Assembly: GCA_007258455.2 (NCBI GenBank)
Contig: VDFB02000001.1
Location: 13,191,918-13,255,917, forward strand
Direction of reading: 5' to 3'
Length of the DNA stretch: 64,000 nucleotides
Origin: Sequoia sempervirens
Lineage: Eukaryota; Streptophyta; Pinopsida; Cupressales; Cupressaceae
Shown in pieces: positions 1 through 11,176 of the stretch (position 1 is the first letter of the stretch; every line of letters begins with the position of its first letter). The notes below the pieces were generated by a model. The model was not told where the DNA came from, did not search any database, and was given only the letters and a program-made list of their open reading frames with translations. Both the position numbers and the translations under genes were made by a program.

Positions 1-654
1 TTACTATCATTTTGTTCATATGGATATAGGGTAATGTTTCATAGGAGAATAATAGAATATCAAATAGTATCACTGTCATAAAGTTTGTGACCAAAATCTC
101 TTACAGCAGCCATTTATCATCACGGTAAACCTTATTTGTCATTGTGTAATGTTTTAAAATCAATACTTACAACACAAAGCATAGATTTATATTTTCTTTA
201 GAATGCCAGGAGAAGGAACTAAAGTTGTCTACTATACAAAGAAGCATAACTTCTCTTTTCCATATTTGAATTCCATCATCAGAGGAGTTTTATTGCTAGG
301 TAGTATTTCAAAGACCAGGAATAGTGGCCTGAACCATGTAAAGATTGGGTACAAACTGAAGGAGTGTATTTAAAGGCTGAAGCATTTACAAATAGATGTG
401 TGAATATCATTGCAAAAGTCCTCTCATCTGATTTTCTGCTCATTTTCTTTATTTTTTGGCATTCAAACAGCCAGATTCGGTCCAGGTATGTACCGGGTAC
501 GGAATTTTTGTACCCACAGGGTGAGTTTCGTATCCTGGACGAATCCACAGGCCCAATTCCGTATCTTGGAGGAATTTCAAATCCGAATCGAATCCGAATC
601 GTATTCGAGACCTTTTCTAGGCGAATCGGTAACTTAGCATATTATATACAATTA
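1..654. other. Non-coding left edge with CGAATC-rich patch
   Basis: No gene is recognised. The stretch from about 477 to 625 is less AT-rich than its surroundings and repeats short words such as GAATCCGAATCG and GGTACGG. This kind of self-similar decay is common in old plant repeats. The short open frames here show no family motif. Confidence 0.4.
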
Positions 655-1471
655 TACAATAATGATGTTTACAGCAATTATTAATCCTTATTATTCATGA
701 TTCGATTGAAACTAATTAGTTTGTTTCTCTTTAAGCAATATCTTCTGAATATTGAGAACAGATCGATCGATTTAGAGAAGAGAAAAAGATACACATCGGC
801 TGAACAAAAGAGGGATTAGACTAGCATATATATATATATATATTCGAAGGTATTTTTTGCCATTCATTATCTTACATCTGTATAAATATTGCCATGCATA
901 ATGAAAGAATATTTAATGTATGATTTCTTATGATAGAATAGAAGATATGTTTGATTGTTTGGAACCCACCTTGTAGGAAGGGCCTAGGGTGTAAGCAAAA
1001 GGGGTAAATGAGGCTAGTAGGTAGCCAACCAGAGGGCACTTACACAGAGAGCCAAGTTACCCACTTATGGCCCCCGCCCAACAACACAAGGTTGCAAGTC
1101 TCTTCAAGGGGTTGGGACACTGATGGGGAAAGTAGGTACAAGCCGCCAAGGGGGAGGGTTGTGGTATACACCCTCTTAGGTTTGGTGTAGAAAAGGCTTC
1201 GGGCGGACCCATAATGTCCTTTCTCCCAAACCCTAGCTTGCTTGCATTAATGATAGTCTATGATGTGATGTAATTACCTAACTCTCTCTCTCACTCCCTC
1301 TCTCTCTCTCTCTCTATATATATATATTGTTCATGTGGTGATTGCAGGATTCAAACCTAGGAGTGCATTATTTAAGAGATATTTATTTGGTAAGACAAAC
1401 CCTAACCCTAATATGCTGCAATTTGTGATCAATAGGCAATTTCTAGGGCAAATTAGGAGAGGGACATTACA
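655..1471 (+). mobile_element. Truncated 5' LTR of an LTR retrotransposon
   Basis: This segment is repeated, with substitutions and indels, at about 4480-5175. It ends in ACATTACA and is followed after two bases by a tRNA-Met-type primer-binding site, which identifies it as the 3' part of a 5' LTR. The first roughly 800 bp of the matching 3' LTR (3672-4475) have no counterpart here, so the left end is truncated or replaced. Compared with the 3' copy it has about 196 extra bases lying between two GGTGTA words (988 and 1184). It also holds a 63-bp stretch (1329-1391) in the opposite orientation. It contains TA (826-842), CT (1281-1314) and TA (1314-1327) microsatellites. Confidence 0.75.
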
Positions 1472-1473
1472 AT

Positions 1474-1485
1474 TGGTATCAGAGC
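1474..1485 (+). other. Primer-binding site (tRNA-iMet type)
   Basis: TGGTATCAGAGC lies two bases after the LTR end. This is the usual plant LTR-retrotransposon PBS, complementary to the 3' end of initiator tRNA-Met. It fixes the element as plus-strand. Confidence 0.85.
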
Positions 1486-1559
1486 ATGTCTTGCCATCCT
1501 GTGGGACATACCCACTTTAATTGCCATTCAATTAGAACTAACTATTCAACCTTCTTAAG

Positions 1560-2330
1560 TAGGCTAATAATGCATTTTTATATGCGTATGCCTTTCATAT
1601 GTATTACATGTATTCATGTGAATACTTTGGGACTTACTTGTATTGATCTATACTTTGTGACTTACGTGTATTCATGTGAACACTTTATGACTTATGTGTA
1701 TTCATATGTATACCTTGTGATTTACATGTATACTTTGTGACTTTCGTGTATTCAAGTGTATACTTTGCAAACTTACGTGTGTTCATGTTAATACTTTGTG
1801 ACATACTTAATGACTTACGTGCATTCTTGTGACTTATGTGTATTCATGTGTATACTTGGTGACTTCATGTATTCATGTGTATACTTTGTGGCTTACATGT
1901 ATTAATATGACTTGCGTGTATTTATATGCATGCTTCATGCTTCCTATGTATACTTTATATATTATGTGAATTCACATGTATGCTTCATGCTTCATGTATA
2001 TGCTTTATGTATGACGTGTATTCACATGTATGCTTCATGTGTATGCTCATGTATCAGGTGTATTCACGTGTATGCTTCATATGCTTTATGTATTACGTGT
2101 ATACTTCATGTGTATGCTTTATGTATTACGTGTATTCACATATATGCTTCATGTATAATGTGTAATATGTATTCACATGTATGCTTCATGCTTCATGTCT
2201 TCCGTATACTTATGTGTATTACGTGTATGCTTCATGCTTCATGTCTTATGTGTATTTATATGTAATGTAATGTGTATATCTATGTGTTTGCTTCATGCTG
2301 AATGTGTCTTCAACAAGATTACTCCATGTG
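1560..2330. repeat. Minisatellite of GTATTCATGTG/TATGCTTCATG words
   Basis: Degenerate tandem copies of about 20-35 bp are built from words such as CTTACGTGTATTCATGTG and TATGCTTCATG. The long open frames across it (for example 1912-2265) are cysteine/histidine/tyrosine-rich translations of the repeat and not a protein gene. It lies just inside the 5' end of the LTR element. Confidence 0.8.
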
Positions 2331-2962
2331 TGTATATGGTTACTTATGCTTAAAAATTATGAAAATGTTAGAAACTTTGTCTGTCAAAATGCTTTGTGGC
2401 TACAACAAGTTATTACGTAGGTCTACTTAAAGTTACATTGTGGGCCCATAACCCACAAATCCTAGGATCATTCTTGCCTTTCAAATTCTTGCCTTTCAAA
2501 CTTTGGAATAAATTGATATTGCTTAAATGAATTTGGTGAAACAATATGAAAGTAAATTTGGCACCAAATATGGGGATATGCCAAAGAGGAATGATAACGT
2601 CCAATTGATTTGGAAGGTGGGACAAGAATTGGATATTAGGGTAAAATCCCTCTATTGCTTGCTAGGGATACTAAACTATTGTACATTTCTCATTGACTTG
2701 ATCAATCCAGTAAAATTGTACTTAAGTATGGGAATGATAGATGTTTGACTAAAACACTATAAGCTCCCCATTAGAAACAAACTTGCCTCAAACTTTGTTC
2801 GAATGTTTACACAAAATGAGACATACTTTATCTAAGGGAAATTATCATTCAAATGTCGAGGTCCTTTACACAAATGCAAAAGCGATTTGGCACAAAGGAG
2901 TGGGATCTTGATATTTGCAACATTCCCACAAACCATCACAAGTTTAGATTTCAACAAAGGGT

Positions 2963-3526
2963 AATTAAGAATTTATATCATTGCTTGGAATCCTTGTGAT
3001 GATGAAATCAGAGAAAACTTGTCTTAAGTAACAAATCCTACCAATGTCCAAAATTTTAGTTTTGTTGTTAAGAGATATTGGGAAATAACAGTAAATAAGA
3101 CAATAAACTTGTCCTCATACCCTAGAGGATGGTATTAACATTATCGGTAGTAAATCAAGGCAAGAATACTAATAGTTACTCTCCAAGGACATAAGGCTGA
3201 ATATAACCAAATCAATCATGACTAACTATAGAGTTTTCAGCTCTAATTAAGAATTTATATCATTGCCTGGGATCCTTGCGGTGATGAAATCAGAGAAAAC
3301 TTGTCTTAAATAACAAATCCTGCCAATGTCCAAAATTTTGTTTCTGTTGTTAAGAGATATTGGGAAATAATGGTATATAAGACAATAAACTTGTCCTCAT
3401 ACCCTAGAGGATGGTATTAATGTCATTGGTAGTAAATCAAGGCAAGAATACTAACAGTTACTCTCCAAGGACATAAGGCCGGATATAACCAAAACAATCA
3501 TGACCAGCTATAGAGTTTTCAGCTCT
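2963..3526. repeat. 282-bp tandem duplication
   Basis: Two adjacent copies (2963-3244 and 3245-3526) match closely, from AATTAAGAATTTATATCATTG through GAGTTTTCAGCTCT. There are scattered substitutions only. It lies inside the LTR element ahead of its polypurine tract. Confidence 0.85.
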
Positions 3527-3671
3527 AATTACATCAAAGTATCACAACAAAAGCTAATTACACCACAAGAAGGAGCAATACAAATACAAGGCTGATTAGG
3601 GATCTTGGTAACTGTAGGAGCAATTCTAGATTATGATCACTTGAAGACAAGTGATTTTGGGAAGGGCGGAC

Positions 3672-3784
3672 TGTCATGCCCCCAAAATAGCAACACTAAA
3701 AACCCAAGCGTCGAAATGCAAATAAACAAATAAAATAAATAACTATATAAATATAAATATAAATATCAAAATATTATTATTACA

Positions 3785-3824
<40 letters not shown>

Positions 3825-5175
3825 TATTTAATAATATTAACTAAGAGCAGGGATGAGAGGAAGGTGGCAGTTTAAAGCAATGAGACATAGGCAGCGATCA
3901 TATAGGGATGACGATTCATATTGGAGGCAATTCATAAAGGGCAGCAAATACTTTAAGGAGTAAAGAGGTATTACCCAGCGATTGATAAGTGTGTAATAAT
4001 TCACAAAATGTGCTAAAAGAAAGTCAGCGATTAGTCAATGCATTAATTAATATAGGCCAGCGCTGGGTTCTAAAGGAACATGTCTTTTTGTGGAAGCATT
4101 ACAATGAAAAGGTGTGACCTTCAGCCCCATCGTGGGTATAAGATGAAAGACATTTCAAAGACAAGGGGATCATCAAGGAATCAGATAAAAGAAAGATATA
4201 CAAGAAATATATTTCTGAGTATTGCAGCAGATATAATCATTGACTGGGAAGATGGTCAAGTCTTATATATATAAGTTCTGCAGTCAGTAAACAACAACAA
4301 TCTGATATTGGAAGTAATTGGTATGCACAATATATTTAATATGATATACATGTAAATATGTAGATAGTTAATTTATATTAATAGGTATGTATCTAGATAT
4401 ATAGATTTTAAGTAAGAATAATTAATGTATGAATACCAATCAATATGCATAAATTATATATATATGCACACACACGATTATACAATAATGATGCTTGTAG
4501 CAATTATTAATCCTTATTAATCATAATTCAATTGAAACTAATTTGTTTGTTTCTCTTTAAGCAATATCTTTTGAATATTGAGAATAGATTGATCGATTTA
4601 GAGAAGAGAAGACGATACACATCGGTTGAACAAAAGAGGGATCGGATTAGTGATCACAAGGAACCCATCTAGTCCGCCATAGTAGGTTGACAATTATTTT
4701 TTTTATATATATATATATATATACTTGGGGGTATTTTCTGCCATTCATTATCTTACATCTATATAAATATTGCCATGCATAATGAAAGAATATTTAGTGT
4801 ATGATTTCTTATGATAGAATAGAAGATATGTTTGACTATTTGGAACCCACCTTGTAGAAAGGACTTGGGGTGTAAAAAAGGCTTCAGGCAAACTCATCAC
4901 GTCCTTTCTCCCAAACCCTAGCTTGCTTGCATTAATGATAATCTATGATGTGATGTAATTACCTAACTCTATTATTAATATATATATACACCAAATAAAT
5001 ATCTCTTTAATAATGCACTCCTGGGTTCGAATCTTGCAATCACCACATGAACTATATATATATATATTTATTTATTTATTTATTTTGTAAACCGTAAGAC
5101 AAATCCTAACCCTAATTTTTTGCAATTTGTGATCAATAGGCAAATTCTAGGGCAAATCAGGGGAGGGACATTATA
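3672..5175 (+). mobile_element. 3' LTR of the same element
   Basis: It begins with TGTCATGCCCCC directly after a purine-rich tract and ends in GGGACATTATA, matching the 5' LTR end GGGACATTACA. The right-hand 700 bp align with 655-1471. It has about 47 extra bases near 4652-4698, lacks the 196-bp block of the 5' LTR, and carries the 63-bp block (4990-5052) inverted. In this orientation that block contains GGTTCGAATC, a Pol III B-box-like word. TA microsatellites lie at about 3789-3818 and 4704-4722. No target duplication can be tested because the left end is missing. Confidence 0.7.
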
Positions 5176-5727
5176 ATCCTATTCTTGGGCCTAGGGTCAA
5201 GGATCAAGGACACCCTATTGGAGCCCCCCTTACTATCCCCACTTGAATCAATTGTTGAAGTATATGAAGAGGGATCTTTAATCATAAGAGGAGGGTTTGG
5301 CGTGATAGAGGGAAACAGTGTAAAGCCCTCACTAGGTACACCACCTCATGATGATGGTTAAGGACTATCGGTTAAGGACCACATGAGGCCACAAAGGATA
5401 AGGTCCTGCTGTTGGGCTAGGATAGAGGATATTTGGGGCACCTCATCATGTCCTCTACTACAATCCTCATTATGGTTGAGCCCACATAATCATTGGGAAT
5501 TTTTATAAATGATATATATAATCTCTCTTAGACCTAGAATTAAATGTATTTCATGGATTATGTCTATCATATTTATCTAAGGTGATTGTAGGTTTCCATA
5601 ACTAGATTTACATCATCTCAATTTTAAGTAGGGAATTGTATTTTTAACTATAATCTGCTATTGGTTTCATTTGGAATTGTGATTTCAGGGCAAAGTATAA
5701 GGTGATCCCGAAAGGGGGCACTACAAA
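5176..5727. mobile_element. LTR-like remnant between two elements
   Basis: It ends in AGGGGGCACTACA, preceded by AGGGCAAA, which resembles the AGGGCAAA...GGGACATTACA end of the neighbouring LTR. It also abruptly interrupts the copia RT frame at 5728. I read it as the tail of a related LTR that broke the copia element. No enzyme sequence is visible. Confidence 0.35.
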
Positions 5728-6424
5728 TTTTCATTCCAAAGATTTGCTTTGCAATACCCCAATCCTTCATTGAAAATTATTTAGCCAATTGTAGTTTTAG
5801 TTGGCTAGCTATAGCCATTCTAGTTCCTGTCACTAGCATATCATCAACATAAAATAACAACAAAAATTCAGCATTCTCCAAAGTCTTATAATACACACAA
5901 TGGTCAAATTCACATCTAGTAAAATTTTGCTCACAAATGAATCAAATTTTAAATACCCTTGCCTTGGAGCTTGTTTCAAACCATACAGACTTAGATTAAG
6001 TTTGCAAACCAAATCCTCTTTAGGTCTTCTTTTTCAAAGCCTTTAGGTTGCTTCATGTACAATTCTTCTTCCAAGTCACCATGTAGAAAGACTGTTATAA
6101 TATCAAGCTGCTCTAATTCAAGATCATAAACAACTGCTAAACCCAACATTGCTTTAATAGAGGTCATTTTCGCAACCGGTGATCAATGTCCTTTTGCTGA
6201 TCATAACCTTTGACCACCAATTTGGTCCTATATCTTTTCTTCCCACTTTCTTCTTCCTTCAACCTATTTATCCATTTATTTTTCAATGCTTTCCTTTTCG
6301 GTGGAAGAGGCATTATATCCCATATGTGATTTGCCATCAAAGAGCCTATCTCATCTCTCATAGCCTCCATCCATTGTTTGTTGTTTTTATCTTCACCTGC
6401 TTCTTCAAACATAGTAGGTTTAGC
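5728..6424 (-). pseudogene. Copia reverse transcriptase fragment
   Basis: Reading on the minus strand from 6424 toward 5728, the frame starts with the RVT_2 entry region (QWMEAMRDEIGSL, then NKWINRLK and KLVVKGYDQQ). It continues through IDHRLRK and LDIITVFLHGDLEEELYMKQ to a YFMLMICL-type decayed YVDD site near 5835-5850, then GIAKQIFGMKI, where it is cut at 5728. Several frameshifts and stops make it non-functional. The enzyme would copy element RNA into cDNA in cytoplasmic virus-like particles. The family is Ty1/copia by sequence. Confidence 0.8.
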
Positions 6425-7310
6425 TTAATTGGACAGCAACAAATGTTGAATGAAATCCTTATATTTTGTTGAAGGCATGCACTCCCTGGTGAACCTTTGA
6501 ATTTGAGGAATCAATTCTTGTGGAGTAACCTCCTCATGACTACTAGTGGAATGATCTGTGGTGGCTTCTCCTATAGACAAAAGAAGAGCACTTGCATCTT
6601 CTTCATAAGCTACATTTGCCTCATTTTCTTTCGACTGATTTTCAGCCTTTTTGAATGACCAACAGTTTCTCTTCATGTGGCCTTCTTTATCACAATAATG
6701 GCAATTGATATTTTTGCCTCTAGATTTTGATCTTTTGCTGGATTTTGATCTTCTTCTATGATTATTCTTCCCTTGTTCTTGTGATCTTCCTTATCAAAGT
6801 GTCTCCCGGTGAGGTACCTTGATTTTTCCTTCTTATGTCTTCATTGAGAAGAATCCCAACAATATCATCGAATTTTAATATGCTTCTTTTCCTACCAGAT
6901 ATTGAGTTGCTAACAACCATAACAACTCCTTCCAAACTATTAGATAAAGAACACAACAAGAAAATAGTTTTGATCTCTTCATCTAAACTGAAGCTCATTG
7001 AAATTAAGTGACTAATCAAAGTGTTGGATTCATTTAAATGATTTGAGACATTACTGCCTTCATTTTCAAATTATACAATTTTTTCATTAGAAATACCTTG
7101 TTAGATGCAAAGACCATCTCATACGTGTTTGATAAACGATCCCATAATCCTTTCGCTCTTTTCTCTGTAGCAACATTAAACAAGACGTTGTTAGATAATG
7201 AGAAAATAATTGTAGCCATCACCTTTCGATCCAATTTTTCCCAATCTTCATCTGACATTCAAGCTAGTTTTTTCAAAAAATTTTCCAATATGATCAGGAG
7301 ATCTCTTTAG
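6425..7310 (-). pseudogene. Copia gag fragment joined to the pre-RT region
   Basis: The capsid-like part (from 7258: DEDWEKLDRKVMATI, LWDRLSNTYE, KKLYNLKM) is typical of the copia UBN2 gag domain. A CX2CX4HX4C zinc knuckle, CHYCDKEGHMKRNC, sits at 6662-6703. Shortly after it the frame reads DASALLLSIGEATTD and then TPQELIPQIQRFTRE...KYKDF, which is the linker normally found just before reverse transcriptase. Protease catalytic core and integrase are therefore missing through an internal deletion of roughly 1.5 kb inferred from the family layout. Frameshifts separate the gag pieces. It is a decayed structural gene. Confidence 0.75.
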
Positions 7311-7431
7311 ATTTACAGAGCTTCTAATTGCAACTTCCACAATCCCAAGTTTTGACCTGAGAATTTTTCAATTTTCTATTTATTTGCCTCCATTTCCTCT
7401 TGTTGGAAGTGGTTTTCTCAAAATCTCCAGT

Positions 7432-7443
7432 GCTCTGATATCA
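7432..7443 (-). other. Copia primer-binding site
   Basis: On the minus strand this reads TGATATCAGAGC, one base off the canonical TGGTATCAGAGC. It lies two bases inside the LTR that starts at 7446. Confidence 0.8.
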
Positions 7444-7445
7444 AT

Positions 7446-7764
7446 TGTTAAGAAAAATAGGGCAGAGCAGAGCAATATAAACCTGAAGCAAGTTAAACTG
7501 AGACAAAACATCAAACACAGACAACGAAATTACGTGGTTCACCAATCAATTGGCTACATCCACGGGAAAAGTGGGTGTTTTTTTATTCCTATATTGATAA
7601 GAGCAGCAATACATAAAGTTTTTTTAATGCATCTTTAATGTCTCTTCTTCAATTATTTATAAAAGACCGGTCAATGAAGATGAAGGGACAGAGGGAAAAA
7701 GAAGAGACGCAAAGACAAAAGGAATGTGAAGATAAACGGTCAGACTTCACAACCAAACATAACA
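7446..7764 (-). mobile_element. 5' LTR of the minus-strand copia element
   Basis: It is bounded by TGTTA...TAACA (plus-strand view) and sits next to the PBS and ahead of gag. It contains the widespread plant copia LTR phrase around CCGTGGATGTAG and GTGAACCACG on the minus strand (7530-7565). The outer end at 7764 is chosen from the terminal inverted repeat. No matching 3' LTR exists in the window because the element is cut at 5728. Confidence 0.65.
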
Positions 7765-9734
7765 TTCAGCAAACAAGTTTCCCAGGACTCAAAATTTTGC
7801 AGAAGTTGTAATTTTGGGTTTGATGTAGTACCATTTAGAATATCCGAGTCAATCAAGATATCATATAAATTCTTTAAATAAGACATTGAAATAGGTAAAT
7901 CAGAATAGTAGGTTCTTGCATCAAGAGTGCAATTTCATAGTTAGAAGCAATGGGTAATATATGGTTATAATCCTAGTTTTGGAATTGCTCACCAGGCCCA
8001 TTTTGGGTTTGGAATTGACAACTTAAAAAACTGCATTTCAGGATATCTGATAAATTAGATTTTTCTGATTTCCAATTCATAAGAACAACAATAACATATG
8101 AATCCAAATTGCAAATCCTCTCGAAATTCTGGAACAAGCTGCAAACTTCTAACTTTTAATGGACTAGTTGCTGTGTCACACCTAGTAGATACCCAATTAG
8201 AGAATTTGATCACAAGTCGATGAATTTGAGAACATTTATAGATTAAACATATAGATGAAGGTTTAAAACTTAAAAAAAAGCTGCTTCAAAAAAACTGAAT
8301 TCTTCAAGATGACTGTTCCAAGTTTTAGACTTTTAGGGTTCTTAATAGCTTTTTATTTTTTAAAATCAAGGTGGGCCTGAAACTGATTGAGTCTCGGACA
8401 AGTTCTACAAAAAAGAAAAACTGCAGAAATGTAAAAGGCTCTGCACAATACTGTCTAACTCACAACTCTATTGAGTCGAGGCAGCAAAACTTGCTGCTGC
8501 TGGCTCAGCCTGAAACTTTGCACGTCTACCACAGATGTACAGAGTCTTAAAATTACATTTTTAAGCATGGTACAATTTTCATAGCTAATGTCTCAATTAC
8601 TATACTGATTATGCAATCTATTTATGCATTTTTCATATCCCTTGGCAGGATTCATACACGTAATGCAGTATCACAAGCATCTAAAAGTGAGTCAATTTTT
8701 TATCTGTTATGAAAAAGTACCAGTGGCTAACTTCAAGATTGTAAGAATGGAGGATTAACTTTCGTACAACAAAATATTGGGAAGTCACTGTCTCAGGGAA
8801 TAGTTTTGGACAAATTGGAGAGAAGAAATGATGTAGGCCTTTGACAGCGATGAAATCGACATATGTTTTCACATGCTGGTGCTGTTAGCAATCTTTACTG
8901 TAGATCTCTTCCATGCAATTTATAGTGTAGGAAAGTCCTCTCTAACCTGATGTATCACCATAAATTTGCATTTACATAAATTTTGATTATAAATATATTG
9001 CTCACTGGAAAGAATTGTAGACGTTTAATCATGTTCCGAATGGTAGTCAGGACTCAAAATCCGTTGGACACTGTAATGTATGAAACGATCATTCATTTAT
9101 GTTGTCATGAATATATTTAAACCTTCTCGTGTGCATGATAATCAAACAATAGAATCATGATTGTTTACTTTTGGATGGATCGGTGACTTCACACACCCAG
9201 AGACACGTCATCTTAACCATTATGAGTAAATTGAATTTAAAGTAATATCAGTGACAAACCTGTAGATGTAAAACACAATAATAGAGTTCACATGAGTGAT
9301 GAGAGTCGAACAAACTAATAGTACTACAGCTACTTAATTGCTTCCATAATTCATGTGAAACAGTCAATGTGCATATGATATAACATTTCAAAAATAAAAT
9401 GTCCAAAGGCTACAAGTTTGCGCTACAAATGTCAAAATGACAAAGTCACAAATGTCAAAAACATAGTAATAGAAAGTATGATGGCTGCCTCTAATCGGCA
9501 TCTGCAACATTGCATCAAAATCAGATTCTGAGTCACTGCCACTATGAGTATGAGAGGCTGGCTCATCTAATGAAACTCCAACCAATCCCTCTTGTGTTTT
9601 CTCATTTAGGGTTTGAAAAAGTTTTATGTTTCATTTTAGGGTTGGGAGGGTGTGGAGTCAACTTAGAAAGAATAAAAAAATGAACATTTATAATTTCAGA
9701 CCGATTTAATTGTCAAAACATGCTGGAAATTAGG
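7765..9734. other. Intergenic, no gene recognised
   Basis: AT-rich DNA with no supported gene. At 9388-9590 on the minus strand an acidic, serine-rich open stretch (EPASHTHSGSDSESDFDAML) looks more protein-like than its surroundings and could be an eroded exon or transposase tail. I cannot assign it to a family. Confidence 0.4.
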
Positions 9735-9880
9735 GGATAGCTGGCTGTCCCAATGCCATCCCTGGGACATCCCTGATTGGAAATTTTTATTTTTTGGGGA
9801 CACCTTGGAAATGTCCCCAAGGCGTCGCCCATCCCTAGAACATCCCCAGGATGGGAACGGGGGCCAAAATGTCAGGGGAT
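9735..9880. repeat. GTCCCC-rich low-copy repeat
   Basis: Recurrent words GGGACATCCC, GGAAATGTCCCC and CATCCCCAGG form a self-similar block much richer in G+C than its neighbours. A comparable block with GACGTCCCGG, GGAAATGTACCCC and GACGTTCCC occurs at 52830-52985. I infer a shared ancient repeat family. Open frames across it are incidental. Confidence 0.45.
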
Positions 9881-10154
9881 GCGTCCCCGTGTACCCCTGG
9901 TTGATCCATATGAGCAAACTCCACATGGCCCATGGTAGTGCCCTAGGAACGGTGCAGTTTAATGAAAACAAATAAATAAAAAGAAAGGAAAACAATGTGT
10001 ATTAGAGTGAATGTAGGGTCATAATGCTTATACACAATGGGCGTATTCAACATACTCATAATGCAATCCCTTACAATAGATATCTTAAGGACGTTCATTG
10101 AGAGAGATGCCTTAACACATATGTTCTTGGCTGTAAAAATAGGAATGTGCAATT

Positions 10155-10395
10155 TTAAGATCTGTGTTATAATTGTCTTTGGTTTACTTTAGCAGTGCTG
10201 ATGACTTCTCTGCCTTATTAAGTATAGCTACCATTCCTTTCCTTCCTAAAAATATGCATCTGGATGTGTTGTGATTTTTGTTATTTGTTGATATTTTGTT
10301 GAGTTGGTAAAGATTAATATGGAATACCGGTATATCTTTCTGAATCAAAGTGCAATTGGTAGGAGAGTAGTCCACATGAAAATAAATTCTTTAAA
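10155..10395 (-). repeat. Dispersed repeat, inverted copy of 51382-51590
   Basis: Read on the minus strand, this aligns with the plus strand at 51382-51590 over about 200 bp, including ACTT..ATCA and CCACAT words and the end ACTGC..AGTAAACCAAA. Both copies read as similar peptides in one frame (FHINLYQLNKISTNNKNHN here, FHIHFNQINKLSSNKDHN there). The shared ancestor may therefore have been coding, but I do not recognise the protein. Confidence 0.6.
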
Positions 10396-11114
10396 TTCAG
10401 CACATTGATTGGTTGATACTAAATCTGATAAAAATATAAAATCAATTAATATTAATTTGCAGGAGACATGAATTTGCTGCATGATATTGTAATTTATTCA
10501 GTTGAATTAATCATATTAAGCATGGAAGCATAAGAGATTTAGTAAGAGAAATACATGTCCATTGTCATACATATTAAATTAAAGGGTTTCTATAATTTGC
10601 CGAGCCATGCCAAGTTTGTCTGGCAAGCCTGAGTCAGTTTAAAATGCACCTGTGGAGACTGAGTGTAAAATAGACGTGCTGAGTCCCAGTTTCAACACCA
10701 TGTTGATCACCCAACATAAATAGATGAGAAACCTTTAAAGCTATCAAATAAAAAATCTCAAAAGACAAATTAAACAGTAAAATATTAGGGAGAAATGCAA
10801 TGTAATATTATTTAAATAATTTATAAATAATCCTTCGTGTTTTGTAGAATCTGAAGAGTCTTTCTGAAGATGAACTGAACAGTCACAATAGTGATCTATT
10901 TGTTTGCGGTTTCTAATTTCAATGAAGACAATTTTGGGTTTGCATTTTCGCAGTCCATATTAGTATCAAAGACATAATTTTTTCATTCATCTACACCAAA
11001 CTCGCCTCTGCTTGTCCCTGCATATGCTTGTCTTCATTTTTGCCTGAATATAATCTCCGTAGTCTGATTTTTATGAACTATTTGTTTTTTTTTGTATTTT
11101 ATTGATTTTTGCCG

Positions 11115-11176
11115 TTGTAAAGGGTTTCAGGGTCCCTTCAAAACCTGCTTTTCCTTATCAAAAACAAAAACAAACT
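11115..11176 (+). mobile_element. Possible LINE 3' end
   Basis: AAGGGTTTCAGGGTCCC followed by TTATCAAAAACAAAAAC resembles the 3' tail of plant L1-type retrotransposons. The same phrase occurs inverted at 38804-38834 inside a copia remnant. No LINE coding sequence is visible upstream, so if the reading is right this is a heavily 5'-truncated copy. Confidence 0.45.

Larger units (their letters stand above)
1486..3671 (+). mobile_element. Internal region of a non-autonomous LTR element
   Basis: About 2.2 kb lies between PBS and 3' LTR with no recognisable protease, integrase, reverse transcriptase or RNase H. Short open pieces around 2527-2960 read like eroded coding sequence. A shared phrase, FGTK, appears in two of them and could be a relic of gag, but I cannot assign it. 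The region ends in a purine-rich stretch (3656-3670, GGGAAGGGCGGA) that would serve as the polypurine tract. Overall it resembles a LARD-like or internally deleted derivative that needs enzymes from elsewhere. Confidence 0.55.

Noticed and set aside
1394..1410. CCCTAACCCTAA telomere-like sequence
   Set aside because: Only two units, shared by both LTRs. It is part of the LTR, not an interstitial telomere.
1912..2265. 117-codon Cys/His/Tyr-rich open frame
   Set aside because: It is a translation of a degenerate minisatellite. The overlapping frame is open too.
5020..5036. Independent tRNA or SINE at the GGTTCGAATC word
   Set aside because: Only a B-box-like word is present. No cloverleaf, A box at proper spacing or target duplication.
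9696..9995. 99-codon minus-strand frame
   Set aside because: It spans the GTCCCC-rich repeat. The composition is explained by the repeat and no motif was seen.
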